Below the pieces are notes generated by a model. The model was given only the letters and a program-made list of their open reading frames with translations. It was not told where the DNA came from and did no database searches. A stretch of DNA of 64,000 nt from Typhlomys cinereus (Eukaryota > Chordata > Mammalia > Rodentia > Platacanthomyidae), in contig JALPQD010000214.1 of NCBI GenBank assembly GCA_023101885.1, forward strand, positions 1,302,001-1,366,000, given 5' to 3'. How positions within the stretch are numbered: the first letter of the stretch is position 1; every line of letters begins with the position of its first letter. Positions 11,616 through 22,362 of the stretch are shown piece by piece. The translations under genes and the position numbers were made by a program.

Positions 11616-14600
11616 CTAGGATCCATCTATTAGGGAGTACATACGGTGCTTAATTTTCTGGGTTTGGGATACTTCACTTAATATAATTGTTTCTAATGAC
11701 ATCCATTTCCCAGCAAATTCCAGTAATTCATCGTTTTTAATGGCTGAGTAGTACTCCATTGTATAGATGTACCATATTTTCCTTCTCTACTCGTCAACTG
11801 TTGGACATTTGGGTTGATTCCATGATTTTGCTATTGTAAACAGTACTGCTATGTACATGGTCGTGCTTGTGCTATCGAGGTGAACCAAATAATCGAGGTG
11901 CTGCATGGGGGGTTATTCCCAAAAGTGGAATAGTAGGGTCATATGGCATTTCAATCTTTAATTTCTTTAAGAATCTCCAGACGGCTCGCCAGAGTGGCTG
12001 TATGAGCCTGCATTCCCACCAGCAATGTAGGAGAGTTTCCCTCTCTCCACATCCTTTCCAGCATTTGGTGTTGTTTGTACTGTGGATTTTTGCCATCCTG
12101 ACCGGGGTGAGATGATATCTCAGAGAAGTTTTGATTTGCATTTCCCTGATGGCTAAGTAAGTGGAGCATTTTTTAAGATATTTGTTAGACATTTTAATTT
12201 CATCCCTGGTAAAATTTCTTTTAAGTTCCAGGGCCCATTTTTTTAATTGGGCCACTGTTTTCTTTGGAGTTTAATTTTCTAAGTTCTTTGTGCACTCTGG
12301 ACAGAAGAGCTCTATCAGATATGTGGTTAGTGAAGATTTTCTCCCATTCTGTGGCTTGCGTTGAGCTCGTGTTACAATCTTTTTATCTGAACAGAAGCTC
12401 TTTAATTTCACAAGATCCCAACTGTTGAGAGTTGGTAGCAGTGACTGTGCTATTGGATGTCTCTTTAGGAACTGTTGGCCTAGCCCAATCAGCTCAAGGA
12501 AGTTCCCTACCCTTTCAACTATGGTTTTTATAGTCTCTGGCCTTATATCAAGGCCCTTGATCCATTTGGAATTAAGTCTTCTACATGGTGACAAGTACGG
12601 GTCCAGCTTTAATCTTCTGCATGTGGAGATCTAGTTTTGCCAGCACCATTTGTTGAAGATGCTGTTCTTTTTCCATTGGATTCTTTGGGCCCCTTTGTCA
12701 AAGATCAAATGGCTGTGTTTTTGTGGGCTTATATCTGGGTCTTCAACACTTATCCATTGATCTGTGTGTCTATTTTGGAGCCAGTACCAGGCTGTTTTTA
12801 TAACTATGGATTTGTAGTATAGACTAAGGTTTGGTATGGTAATACCTCTAACTGTGTTTATGTTACTCAGGATTGTCTTTGCTATCTTGGGTCTTTTGTG
12901 CCTCCATATGAATTTTGAGATTATTTGGTCAACTGCTTTAAAGAATTGCTTTGGGGTTTTAATTGGTATAGCATTGAACTTGTATATTGCCTTTGGTAGA
13001 ATGGTCATTTTTATGATGTTGATTCTGCCAATCCAGGAACATGGGAGGACTTTCCTCCTTCTGGTGTCTTCTGCAGTTTCTTTTTTACAATTTTAAAGTT
13101 TTCATTGTAAAGGTCTTTTACCTATTTGGTTAGGTTTATACCAAGGTATTTCATTTTTTTAGGGGCTATAGTAAATGGGATTGTTTCTCTCAAGGCTTTT
13201 TCACTTCTTTCATTCTGGGCAAATAGGAAGGCCTCTGTTTTTTGTACATTTATTTTGTATCCTGCCACCCTGCTGAACTTCTCAATTAGTTCCAGGAGCT
13301 TCCTGGTGGAATTTTTGGGATCCCTCAGGTATAAGATCATGTCATCTGCAAATAGGGATAGCTTGACTTCTTCCTTGCCGATTTGAATCCCTCTTATGTC
13401 CCTTTCTTGTCTTATGGATTCAGCTAAGACGTCAAGTACAATATTGAATAGAAGTAGTGAGATAGGACAGCCTTCTCTAGTTCCTGAGCAAAGTGGGAAT
13501 GCTTCCAACTTTTCCCCATTGAGCATAATCCTTGCTGTGGGCTTGTTGTATACAGCTCTTATTATATTGATAAAGGTTCCTTCCATTCTTACTGTCTCTA
13601 GTATTTTGATCATAAAAGACTGTTAGATCTTGTCAAAGGCTTTTTCTGCATCTATCGAGAGTATCATGTGGTCTTGGACTTTGGACTGGTTTACATGATC
13701 AATTACATTTATTGATTTGCGTATGAACCAAACTTGTGTGCCAGGGATGAAGCCTACTTTGTCCCTGTGAATGATCTTTTTGATATGTTTTTGAATCAGA
13801 TTTGCTAAGACTTTGCTGAGAATCTTTGCTTCTGTGTTCATCAGAAAGATCGGCCTATAGTTTTCTTTACTTAGTGAATCTTTATTCGGTTTTGGGATTA
13901 AGACGATATTAGCTTCATAGAAGGAATTTGGTAGTGTTCCTTCCCTTGCTATTTGATGGAACAATTTAAGGAGTATTGTGTTATTAACTCCTTAAATGTC
14001 TGGTAGAACTCTGTGCTGAATCCATCTGGTCCAGGACATTTTTTGGTGGGATGATTCGAGATTACTTCTTCAATTTCGTTATATGTTATAGGACTTATTT
14101 AAATAATTCACAACTTTCTCATTCAATTTAAGTAGGTCGTGTTTACTTAGAAATTCATCCATCCTTTTTGTGTTGTCAAACTTCACAGAGTACAAGTTTT
14201 TGAAATATGACGTTATAATTCTCTGGATTTCTTGGGTATCCGTAGTGATAACTCCATGTTCATTTCTAATTTTGTTAATCTGGGTTTTCTCTCTCTTGCT
14301 TTTGTTTAATTTAGCTAGGGGTGTATCAATCTTATTGATTTTTTCAAAGAACCAGCTTTTTGACTGGTTGATATTTTCTATCATTTTCTTAGTCTTGATT
14401 TCAGATATTTCTCCCCTTATTTTGCTAATCTCCTCTCTTGTACTACTTTTGAGATAAGATTGCTCAAGTTTCTCTAAAGCCTTAAGCTGCATCAATAAGT
14501 TATTTACTTCTGATGTTTCCATTTTTTTGATGTAGGCATTAAGAGCTATGAACTTACCTCTTAGGACAGCTTCATTGTGTCCCAGAGATTTTGGTAAGTT

Positions 14601-15437
14601 GTATTTTCATTATCATTCACTTTCAGGAAATCTTGAGTTTCCTTTTTAATTTCTTCCTGAATCCAGTTCTCATTCAGCATCATAGTGTTAAGTTTCCAGG
14701 CGTTAGTGTATTTTCTCTTGTTTGTTGTGTTGTGGATGTCCAGGTTTAGGCCGTGGTGGTCTGATAGGGCACAGGTTGGAATTTCAACTTTTCTGTATAT
14801 GTGTAGATTCATTTTGTGGCCCAATATGTGATCTATTTTGGAGAAAGTTCCATGTACTGCTGAGAAAAATGTGTATTCTTTGGTGCGTGGGTGAAAAGTT
14901 CAATAGAGATCTGTAAGGTCCATTTCTTTCAGGGTTTGATTAAGTTCCAAAGTGTCTCTGTTAAGCTTATGACCTGTTGATCTATCCCATGTTGAGAGGG
15001 CGGTGTTGAAGTCCCCAAGAATTATCGTTTGGGGGTTGATTTCTTGCTTTAGATGCTGTAGGGTTTTCTTAATGAATGCCCATATTGGGTGCATATATGT
15101 TCAGTGTTGTGAAGTCTTCCTGGTGAATTGTACCTGTGACTAAAATGTAGTATCCATCTGTGTCTCTTATGATTTTCTTTGGTTTGAATTCCACTTTGCC
15201 TGAAAGCATAATTGCTACCCCTGCCTGCTTCCTGGTTCCATTAGCTTGCAGTATTTTGGACCAGCCTTTCATTTTTAGGATGTGCCTATCTTTTGTGGTG
15301 AGATAAGTTTCCTGAAGGCAGCATTTTGTTGGATTGTGGTTTTTAATCCAAGTTTGTAATCTGTGTCTTTTAATCAGTGAGTTAATACCGTTGAAATTTA
15401 ATGTTATAATGGAGAAATTATTTTTAATTCTGGACAT
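11616..15437 (-). pseudogene. ORF2: L1-B ORF2 remnant (endonuclease/reverse transcriptase)
   Basis: The start ATG at 15437 gives MSRIKNNFSIITLNFNGINS. The endonuclease continues with QETYLTTKDRH, GTRKQAGVAIMLSGKV, ILVTGTIHQEDF and LGDFNTALS in successive broken frames. The reverse transcriptase segment (13122-13613) reads [18 protein letters not shown] and then [12 protein letters not shown], so the catalytic FADD box is intact. The Cys-rich C-terminal motif is intact at about 12047-12100 ([18 protein letters not shown]). The stop at 11616-11618 was set by alignment with L1-D. Span and architecture are those of a complete L1 ORF2 of about 1273 codons. It is inactivated by several stops and frameshifts. 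Confidence 0.92.
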
Positions 15438-15494
15438 TTTTTATGTTTAGTAGATTTTGTAAGCATGTTGTTTGATATTTATGTTTTGGTGGTA

Positions 15495-16249
15495 TTATAC
15501 TTCCCTTCTGTCCTCCTGGATATGGTTGTTCTTTTCTTCAAGCTTGAGTATCATTTCTAGCATTTTTTGAAGAGCTGGTTTGGTAGACATGTATCCCTTC
15601 AAGTTGTCTTTGTGCTGGAAAACTTTTCTTTCTCCCTCAATCATGACAGATAGTTTTGCTGGGTATATCAGTCTGGGTTGGCATTTTTGCTCATTTAATA
15701 CTTGAAGTATGTTTCTCCAAGCTCTTCTTGCTTTTACTGTTTCCATTGAGTAGTCATTTGTTATTCTAATAGGTTTATCTTTAAAAGTGACTTGCTTTTT
15801 TTCTCTGTCTTAGACTTTTTCTTTGTCTTGAATGTGGAGTGTTTTGACTATTATTTGCCGTGGTGATTTTCTATTTTGGTCATGTCTGTTTGGAGTGCAA
15901 AATGCCTGTTGTATTTGATAGGCCTCTCATTCTTTAGTTGTGGGAAGTTTTCATTTATGATGAATTGAAATATTTCCTCAGGTGTGGTATTTTGGGATTC
16001 GAGGTGCCTGTTGTGTTCCTGTTCAAAGTGGTTGATACAGTTGTTTAAGTCTTCTTGGATTTCCTCTTTCATAGTATTAATCATGGTAATGATCATACTC
16101 TGAAAGTCGTTATGTTGGGTCTGGTTTTCATGGCTATTTTCTGTGGATTTGTTCTGGTTGGAATCCCTCATTATGGGATTGATTCTTTCGGTGGGAGATT
16201 GGTCTTCTTGGGTTTTGTTTCTCATGGATCTGCACTTTGACTTGGGCAT
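15495..16249 (-). pseudogene. ORF1: L1-B ORF1 remnant lacking most of the coiled coil
   Basis: The start ATG at 16249 gives MPKSKCRSMRNKTQED. The N-terminal segment matches L1-A and L1-C through INHFEQEHNRHLE, then passes directly in frame to SQNTTPEEIFQFIINENFPQ. About 300 bp (about 100 codons) present in L1-A at about 7615-7915 are absent, which removes nearly all the heptad coiled coil. After about 15851 the frame shifts. The C-terminal domain is recovered at 15495-15746, ending EDRREV-stop. The total of 755 bp is not a multiple of three. The loss should prevent normal trimerisation. Confidence 0.88.
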
Positions 16250-17088
16250 TGTTGTTTTGTTTTTTAGGACCTTTCAGTTTCTGTGTGTTTTTCACTGAAC
16301 CGATGTAGTTGGTATTTTTACACTTGCCAGTTATTACTAGTGCTTGGGTATGTTTGTGTATTGTTATTGTTATATCCTAGATGAGGCTACTAGGCTGTTA
16401 GTATATCAGTTAATAACCAGGGGGTGAATATTAGTATGGTAGTACACTTTTACGATTTACTGTCTTGGTGAAATGTGAGGATGAGTGGTGTATTCCCTGG
16501 AATTGTATGAGGAAGATGATCTACAGCAGTGATACTAGAAAGGATCAGTAAGGTGAAAAGAAAAAAGAAGAAGAAAAAAAAAAGAAGTTTACTTATCTTT
16601 GGGCTGGATGTGAAGAATCTTGCCCATGTGATACAATGGTTGTAGTGAAGTCCAGATGTATGGCCTATGTTCCCTTTATTCCTTAGAGTTTTGCTTGAGT
16701 TTCCTTTGGCCTCTATTGAATTCTGAGTAGCAGTGTGTCTTCCGTGGACCACGTGCATAGGTCCCTGGTGGGCCAGAGAGGCACAGGGTCTGATGTTGAT
16801 GGCGGAATTCTTCACCTGGGACCTGGGGGGGGGGGAAGCCCGCGGGGGCAGGAGGGCGTGAGGGGCTGGGGTCCCGGGCTGCGACCAGGGGCTAAGGTGG
16901 TGGCCGCGGGAGTGCTGCTGGCCAGGTGGCTGGGGTGGGGGGCTGGGCTGGGCTGGGAGGGCTCTCTAGCTCACTCACTCACCTGGGAGGTCGGCGGGGT
17001 TCAGAACGGAGAGGGTGGGGTCGCAGGGGCAAAGCTGGCAGCTGCGCGGGTGCGTGCTGTTGGCCGGGTGGCTCTGGGGTAGGGGGCC
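16250..17088 (-). promoter_or_regulatory. 5' UTR / internal promoter region of L1-B
   Basis: The outer ~290 bp (about 16800-17088) are strongly GC-rich, with several CpGs and a run of about a dozen G on the plus strand near 16826. This contrasts sharply with the AT-rich surroundings. The inner part up to ORF1 is A-rich on the coding strand and aligns with L1-A. By analogy with other L1s it would contain a Pol II internal promoter. G-runs make G-quadruplex formation plausible on the plus (non-coding) strand. Confidence 0.78.
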
Positions 17089-17102
17089 CTAACAAATATC
17101 TT
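17089..17102 (+). repeat. Right target-site duplication of L1-B
   Basis: This is the second copy of CTAACAAATATCTT, directly adjoining the GC-rich 5' end of L1-B. L1-A ORF2 continues immediately after it. Confidence 0.92.
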
Positions 17103-17646
17103 AAAGAATGTTCCACATCCTTAGCTATCAGGGAAATGCAAATCAAAACTTCCCTGAAATATTATATCACCCCGGTCAGGATGGCAAAAATCCACAATGC
17201 AAACAACACCAAATGCTGGGGAGGATTTGGAGAGAGGGGAACTCTACTACATTGCTGGTGGGAATGCAGGCTCATACAGCTACTCTGGTGAGTCATCTGG
17301 AGATTCTTAAAGAAATTAAAGATTGAAATGCCATATGACCTTGCTATTCCACTTTTGGGAATAACCCTCCATACAGCAAAAATTCACCTCGATAGCACAA
17401 GCATGACCGTGTTCATAGCAGCACTGTTTACAATAGCAAAGGCATGGAATCAACCCAAATGTCCAACAGTTGATGAGTGGATAAGGAAAAGGTGGTACAT
17501 CTATACAATGGAGTACTACTCAGCCAACAAAAATGATGAATTAATGGAATTTGCCGGGAAATGGATGGAATTAGAAACAATTACCTGAAGTATCCCAGAC
17601 ACAGAAAATTAAGTGCTGTATGTACTCCCTAATAGGTGGATCCTAG

Positions 17647-18651
17647 TACCAAACCCACTTAGAAACACTCAAGGATAAATCTCTGTAATACCTACAGTAA
17701 TTGCAAAGATTATAAACTGAGGGAAGGGGAATGAGGGCCAAACTAGAAATAAGGAGAGAGGGGACCATGTTACAGCAGAGAAAATAGGCCACCATCAAGG
17801 AATACAAGTAAGTTATGAGACATCTGGTTAAGTTCACAGACTTTTAGTTCCTGATCATTTACAACTAAGGGGGTATGATCTTATCAGAAGGGGAGGGCAT
17901 ATAGTCTGGCAGATAGAAAGTAACCATTTTGTAAATGGGTGATTGACCCCTCCCTCACTGCAGTTTCCTACTTTTATTACATCTAGCTTTGAATATACTC
18001 TTACAACAAGACTCTAGTTTAACTGATTTTTATCTCTGGCCTGGGGGTGACATCCAATACCCATCAGGATGGAGTGAAGGGTTTTGCAGGAGCAGCAAAA
18101 CTGGAAAAAAATCAACAAACCATAATCCAGAACATCAGAGACTCTATATCAACCATTTGGAGCTAGGCCAGCCTAATCTCTCCCCATCCTGAAGCTCAAG
18201 GAAATTTGCAGAAGAAGGGGTGGTAAGATTGTAAGAGCACAAGGATGGGAGGAGCAATGATATGCAAGATACTCCACACAAGTTAGGGCCGAAGCAATCA
18301 TATTTGGACTTTACATACCCTGAGCAATGTCCAACACACTATTGAGCCCCGAAAATCTAGCATTTGCTAAAGGCACTAGGATTCTTGGAGGCAAGGGATT
18401 GACAGCCTCAGTAGTGTTCCTATGCTTAACGGGAACCCAGGAAAGAGTTCTGGGAAATGCCACTGAGTCCTTGCACCATATCGGAGAAGAGGACCCAGAG
18501 GAGAGTTTGGCATGCGCATTAAAGGATACTCCCGGGAGGGGAGAGGGAATCACCGGGGGATGGGAAGGAAGGGGGTGGGGTATGGGGAGGAGGGATTGCA
18601 GGGAGGGACGGGACCAGTGTACCTGTTAAGTTTATATGAGTGGAAATAAAA
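17647..18651 (+). other. 3' UTR and tail of L1-A
   Basis: About 1 kb runs from the ORF2 stop to an A-rich end. It contains a GGG-rich polypurine tract around 18530-18612 and then a terminal GGAAATAAAAAAA. It is collinear with the L1-D 3' UTR. The open frames across it are incidental. Confidence 0.88.
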
Positions 18652-18665
18652 AAAGATTACAATGA
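18652..18665 (+). repeat. Right target-site duplication of L1-A
   Basis: This is the second copy of AAAGATTACAATGA, following the L1-A A-rich tail. It restores the host sequence that was continuous before insertion. Confidence 0.9.
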
Positions 18666-18721
18666 ATTACATATAGATTATTTTTGGTTGTGGTGTCTTG
18701 CTATAATTTACATGCTAAATT

Positions 18722-18782
18722 TAAACTGGTGATTTGCCTTACAAACCTCTAGAGTGCTGGGATTAGAGGTACACAACATTAT
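18722..18782 (-). mobile_element. Diverged B1-like SINE fragment
   Basis: The plus strand reads like the reverse complement of the 5' half of a B1/7SL-derived SINE, with the diagnostic GAGTGCTGGGATTAGAGGT core. Only about 60 bp survive. B1-type monomers are a rodent marker. Confidence 0.7.
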
Positions 18783-18894
18783 TTCTGATAAATTTATAAT
18801 TACCTTAACAGAGAGTAAAATTAAGACAAAATGAACTTTTTTCTAAACAATTTAATATGATCAAGATAGAAAAGGCTAACTAGTGGCATGAGAT

Positions 18895-19428
18895 TTGTAA
18901 GTTGTAATATAAATCATCATAATAACAGGTGACCACCAATGTAGTAGTAGCATGGAAACAACCAACAGCTCTCTGGTTGGACTCAAGACCTGCTTGTCAG
19001 AACAGTACCCATCCCTATTACTGTAATGAGAATCTAAGGAAGGAGAAGAAAATAGATCAGTAGACAGCCAATAAACCTATAGGTAGGAAGAGAGTATCAA
19101 ACTGCTCTGTAAGCAGCTGTTATTATACCCAGAGAATGGGAACTCACAGCGGAAACCTTTGGGTCTAAAACTGGATGAGTAAAGGGAAATGCACATATAG
19201 GAAGGGTGGCCTGAAGAGAGGCAACTTGTTATATACTATGGAGGCCTGAGCCCCACAGGATTAGACAAGCCAGAGTAAACCCTGAAGTCCACAGAAGCAC
19301 ACAAGCAGAAGGGTAGGAGAGAAGTGGGAGGGAATGGTGAAGGGAAGAGAGTGGATGGGGGGAGGGAGGGAAGCTGGGATGAGTATTCAATATGCCTGTA
19401 AAAGTAGAAAAAATAAATAAATAATGGG
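18895..19428 (+). mobile_element. Probable old L1 3' UTR fragment
   Basis: The sequence ends in a polypurine block (about 19316-19380, with GGGGGGAGGGAGGGAA) followed by a degenerate A-rich tail with AATAAATAAATAA. This is the same architecture as the younger L1 3' UTRs here, but the upstream sequence is not alignable with them. The wording near 18968 (AGCTCTCTGGTTGGACT) resembles older rodent L1 3' UTRs from memory. The 5' boundary is uncertain. Confidence 0.5.
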
Positions 19429-20328
19429 GGAAAAGGCTGTCCAGAAAAGATGTGAAGATGCCCAATTAAACATTTTTAAACAACAAACTGAATGTCCTAT
19501 AAACTCTCTATCTAGCTCATAACTTACATATTCCAGAGATCTCCATAGTAAATGAGTAATACTAATCTAAGAATGGAATTTAAACAAAAAGAAAGACTTA
19601 AAAATCAAAACCAAATCTCAGAGTACGCAGGCATATCAGAACAGAAAAGAGTCTGTTGAAAAACAAAAACAAACCAAAATTACTCAGATAAACGTCTTAG
19701 TAGTGAAATTTGAATTGTTACAATATACATTTGCAAAGCCAATTAAGTTTCAGCATGATTAGGTGAGAATCCTATACATTAGTTAGTATTAAGTTAGAGA
19801 AAGAAAAGTGATATCATTCACCATAAGCAAGTAACACCAAAGTTTCCATAGGCAGAACTAAAGAAAAAGAAAGAAATTTGCTTAGCCAATCATGGTGCAA
19901 TACTTGAAATATATCAAGATTTAAAAGTTCTGCGACTGAATGCACCTGTTTTGAAGTCATATGAAACTTAAACCAAGCTTGCATTATGCCCAGATAAGTT
20001 TGCTTTACCTGAATATCTTCATCTGTACATTTATATTATCCATTAATATTTATCAGAGTGGTATGTAAATTATTTACTATGGTTCCTGTATATATAGAAA
20101 TATAATTGCCCCCATAAGTTTCAAAAGTTGGGCATTAGCTCCACAAAGCCTGATAGACATCCAGTGTAACCAAGAAGAGGATCTCACTAAGTGCAAGGAA
20201 AATATTTCTTCTCATGTCGTTAAACACTTTACGATACTGAAATAAGAAATATATTTTCATATTTAAAAAAAATCACTTCCCAGTTCCACTTTGTAGCTGG
20301 TATTCTTCCAACATGCTCTTAAGAACTT

Positions 20329-20371
20329 GAAAAAGAAAAAAGAAAAAAGGAAGGAAAGGAAAGAAAAAAAG
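20329..20371. repeat. Purine-rich (GAAA)-like simple repeat
   Basis: Runs of GAAAAA and GGAAA units form an all-purine tract of about 40 bp. It is low-complexity sequence with no attached mobile element that I can recognise. Confidence 0.75.
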
Positions 20372-21320
20372 TCCATTTGTTCCTGCCATCATCTAGAAAA
20401 TAAAAAAAAGCAAGCACATAAGATAAAGGTCAGCATCATACCAAGTTGAATATCAAAATATGAAAGCTACTGCAAAAAGTTCTTTCTAGCACATGAATGA
20501 TTAATTTTAAAATGAAACAAAAATTAAACTCTTCTGCCAGGAGCACAAAGAATATAACTTCATAGTTCTATAAATACCTCGAATTGAATAGGGAACCAGG
20601 AAGGGAAAGGACAGTGAAATTCATGATTTCTTTGAAAAGTCCTTTCTCACTGGGAGTGAAATAAAAAACAGATTATTCACCAAAAGCTTTTTGGTGCTTT
20701 GAAGGGTTTCTTGGATGTTTCTTTGGAAGGGATCATTCACCACTTTGCACTGATGCAACATTAACTGTCACTCAAAGACCAAATTTAAAATTGCTATCAC
20801 ATGAGTGGGAAAATCAGTCGGAGAAAGAGAATCCCTTTGTAAGCTTAGAAAATATATTGTTTCTAATAGAAAGGATGATCATGTGATGAATGACTTTCAT
20901 ATTGGCTATAATCACTTTCTACATTAGGAAGAATGCACAAGCCTCTAATACCTGCAGATCTTGAGTCATGTATCTTTAGATGGCAGGTACACACTAACTC
21001 CTCTGGATCTCATACTTGCATCTACATCTTGCATTTCCTTCTTTCATGCTTATTTTTCTGATTTAAGAAAAAACTAAAGCTACATGTAAGACTTTGTACC
21101 AACACTAAAGAATTTTTAAATACATAAAGTATCTTTCAATTTAATGTAATTCAGAAAATGTTTACTGAGCACTGCACATCTATATAACTTTATGTTAAAC
21201 ATCATAAAAATATGAAGAAGAAATAAGCCTTCAAGGGACTTCATGATGGGAAATAAATATTGCTAAAGATTGAAATCATTTATAACTTGTTGTAAACGTC
21301 TGGATGAATCTGAATTAGAT

Positions 21321-22362
21321 TTTTTTATATTTATTTTTTCCCAATTATACAAGCTTAATAGGTTCCCCGGGCCCCTCCCTCCCTCAATTCCTCCAAGGTC
21401 CCCCTTGTGCCCTCCCTCCTTTTCCCCTTCCCTTCACCCCCTCCCTTTATCCCAGTGCCCCCTCTTCACCCCTCCCACCCTGGAGCATCCTTTAGTGTGA
21501 ATGTCCAACTTCCCACTGCATCCTCCACACTGGTGATATGTAACTACTCAGTGGCATTGCCCAGAGCCCTTTCTTGGGCTCCCCTTTAGTATGGGAACAC
21601 TATTATGACTGTTAGTCCCTTGCCTATAAGGATCTTAGTGCCTGTGATCTATGCTAGACTTTGGGGGGTCATTGACATTTCACTCATTCTGCAAGTCATG
21701 CAAAGTCTGATTATGGCTACTGAGAACCTCACTTGTGTGCAGTATCTTGCATATTGTTGCTCCTCCCTAACTTTAGGCCCTTACAATCCTACCGCCCCCT
21801 CTTCTGCAAATTTCCCTGAGCTTTAGGATGGGGAGAGATTTTGCTGGTCTGGTTCCAGGTGATTAATGTAGGGTCGCTGATGTTCTGGATTATGATTTTT
21901 TTGTTTTTTTTCAGTTTTGCTGTTCCTGCACTGCCCTTGGCTCCATCCTGATTGGTATTGGAGGTCACCTCCTAACCAGAGATAAAAGGCTAATTAAATG
22001 GAATCATACTATAAGGGTAGATTGAAAGGAAGATGGAATAAGAGCAGGAGACAGCAGTGAGGGGAGGTCAGTCTCCCATTTGCAGAATTGTTACCATCTA
22101 TCTGCCTCTATACCCTCCTTGACTGGTGAGATCAAACTCCCTCAGTCGCAAGTGACTAGGAAGGAAAGAGAGTAAGCTTAAAGAGATGTCTCATTATTTA
22201 CTTGCAATACTTGATGGTGACTTATTTTCTCTACTGTAGCATGATCCCTCTCTCCTTATTTCTGGGGGGCCTCCTTACCCTTCCCTATTGTTTATAATCT
22301 TTGCAATTACTATAGGTACTACAGAGAATTATCTTTGAATATGTCACTAAGTGGATTTGGTA
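21321..22362 (-). other. 3' UTR and tail of L1-C
   Basis: About 1 kb after the ORF2 stop, collinear with the other L1 3' UTRs. The terminal polypurine tract appears on the plus strand as the C/T-rich block 21363-21480. Confidence 0.85.

Larger units (their letters stand above)
10605..17088 (-). mobile_element. LINE-1 element L1-B, near full length, nested antisense in L1-A
   Basis: Read on the minus strand, this 6.5-kb element has a GC-rich 5' UTR (high coordinates), ORF1, ORF2, a 3' UTR with a polypurine tract and an A-rich tail abutting the TSD. The ORF2 span from ATG to stop is 3822 bp, exactly divisible by three. Even so, internal stops and compensating shifts break it into about nine open segments. 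It is younger than L1-A because it lies inside it. ORF1 has lost its coiled coil. Confidence 0.94.
8471..17646 (+). pseudogene. ORF2: L1-A ORF2 remnant (endonuclease/reverse transcriptase), deleted and split
   Basis: The ATG at 8471 begins MSRIKNHFSNITLNVNGINS, the start of the APE-type endonuclease. The motif QETHL and, after a stop at 8870-8872, LGDFNT are readable. The frame breaks repeatedly. Near 9302 the text jumps from DNENTT (end of the endonuclease region) to [16 protein letters not shown] in the reverse transcriptase, losing about 1.1 kb. The catalytic FADD box reads YADN, so one catalytic Asp is changed. L1-B interrupts the gene at 10605-17088. The C-terminal segment resumes at 17103 and contains [15 protein letters not shown], where the second Cys of the Cys motif is Phe. 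The terminal stop is placed at 17644-17646 by alignment with L1-D. Confidence 0.9.
6535..18651 (+). mobile_element. LINE-1 element L1-A, near full length, interrupted by L1-B
   Basis: This is a sense-strand LINE-1 with, in order, a 5' UTR, ORF1, ORF2, a 3' UTR with a polypurine tract and an A-rich end. It is bounded by matching 14-bp TSDs. L1-B is inserted in antisense at 10605-17088, and the element resumes at 17103 in the same ORF2 position. Without the insert, about 5.6 kb of L1-A remains. About 1.1 kb of ORF2 is missing near 9302 relative to L1-B and L1-C, so the original length was close to 6.7 kb. Many stops and frameshifts show it is inactive. It must be older than L1-B. Confidence 0.93.
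18666..21320. other. Host DNA between L1-A and L1-C
   Basis: This is AT-rich sequence without a believable gene. It holds a short antisense B1-like scrap at 18722-18782, a probable old L1 3' end at about 18895-19428 and a purine-rich (GAAA)-like tract at 20329-20371. The rest shows nothing I can name. Confidence 0.6.
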
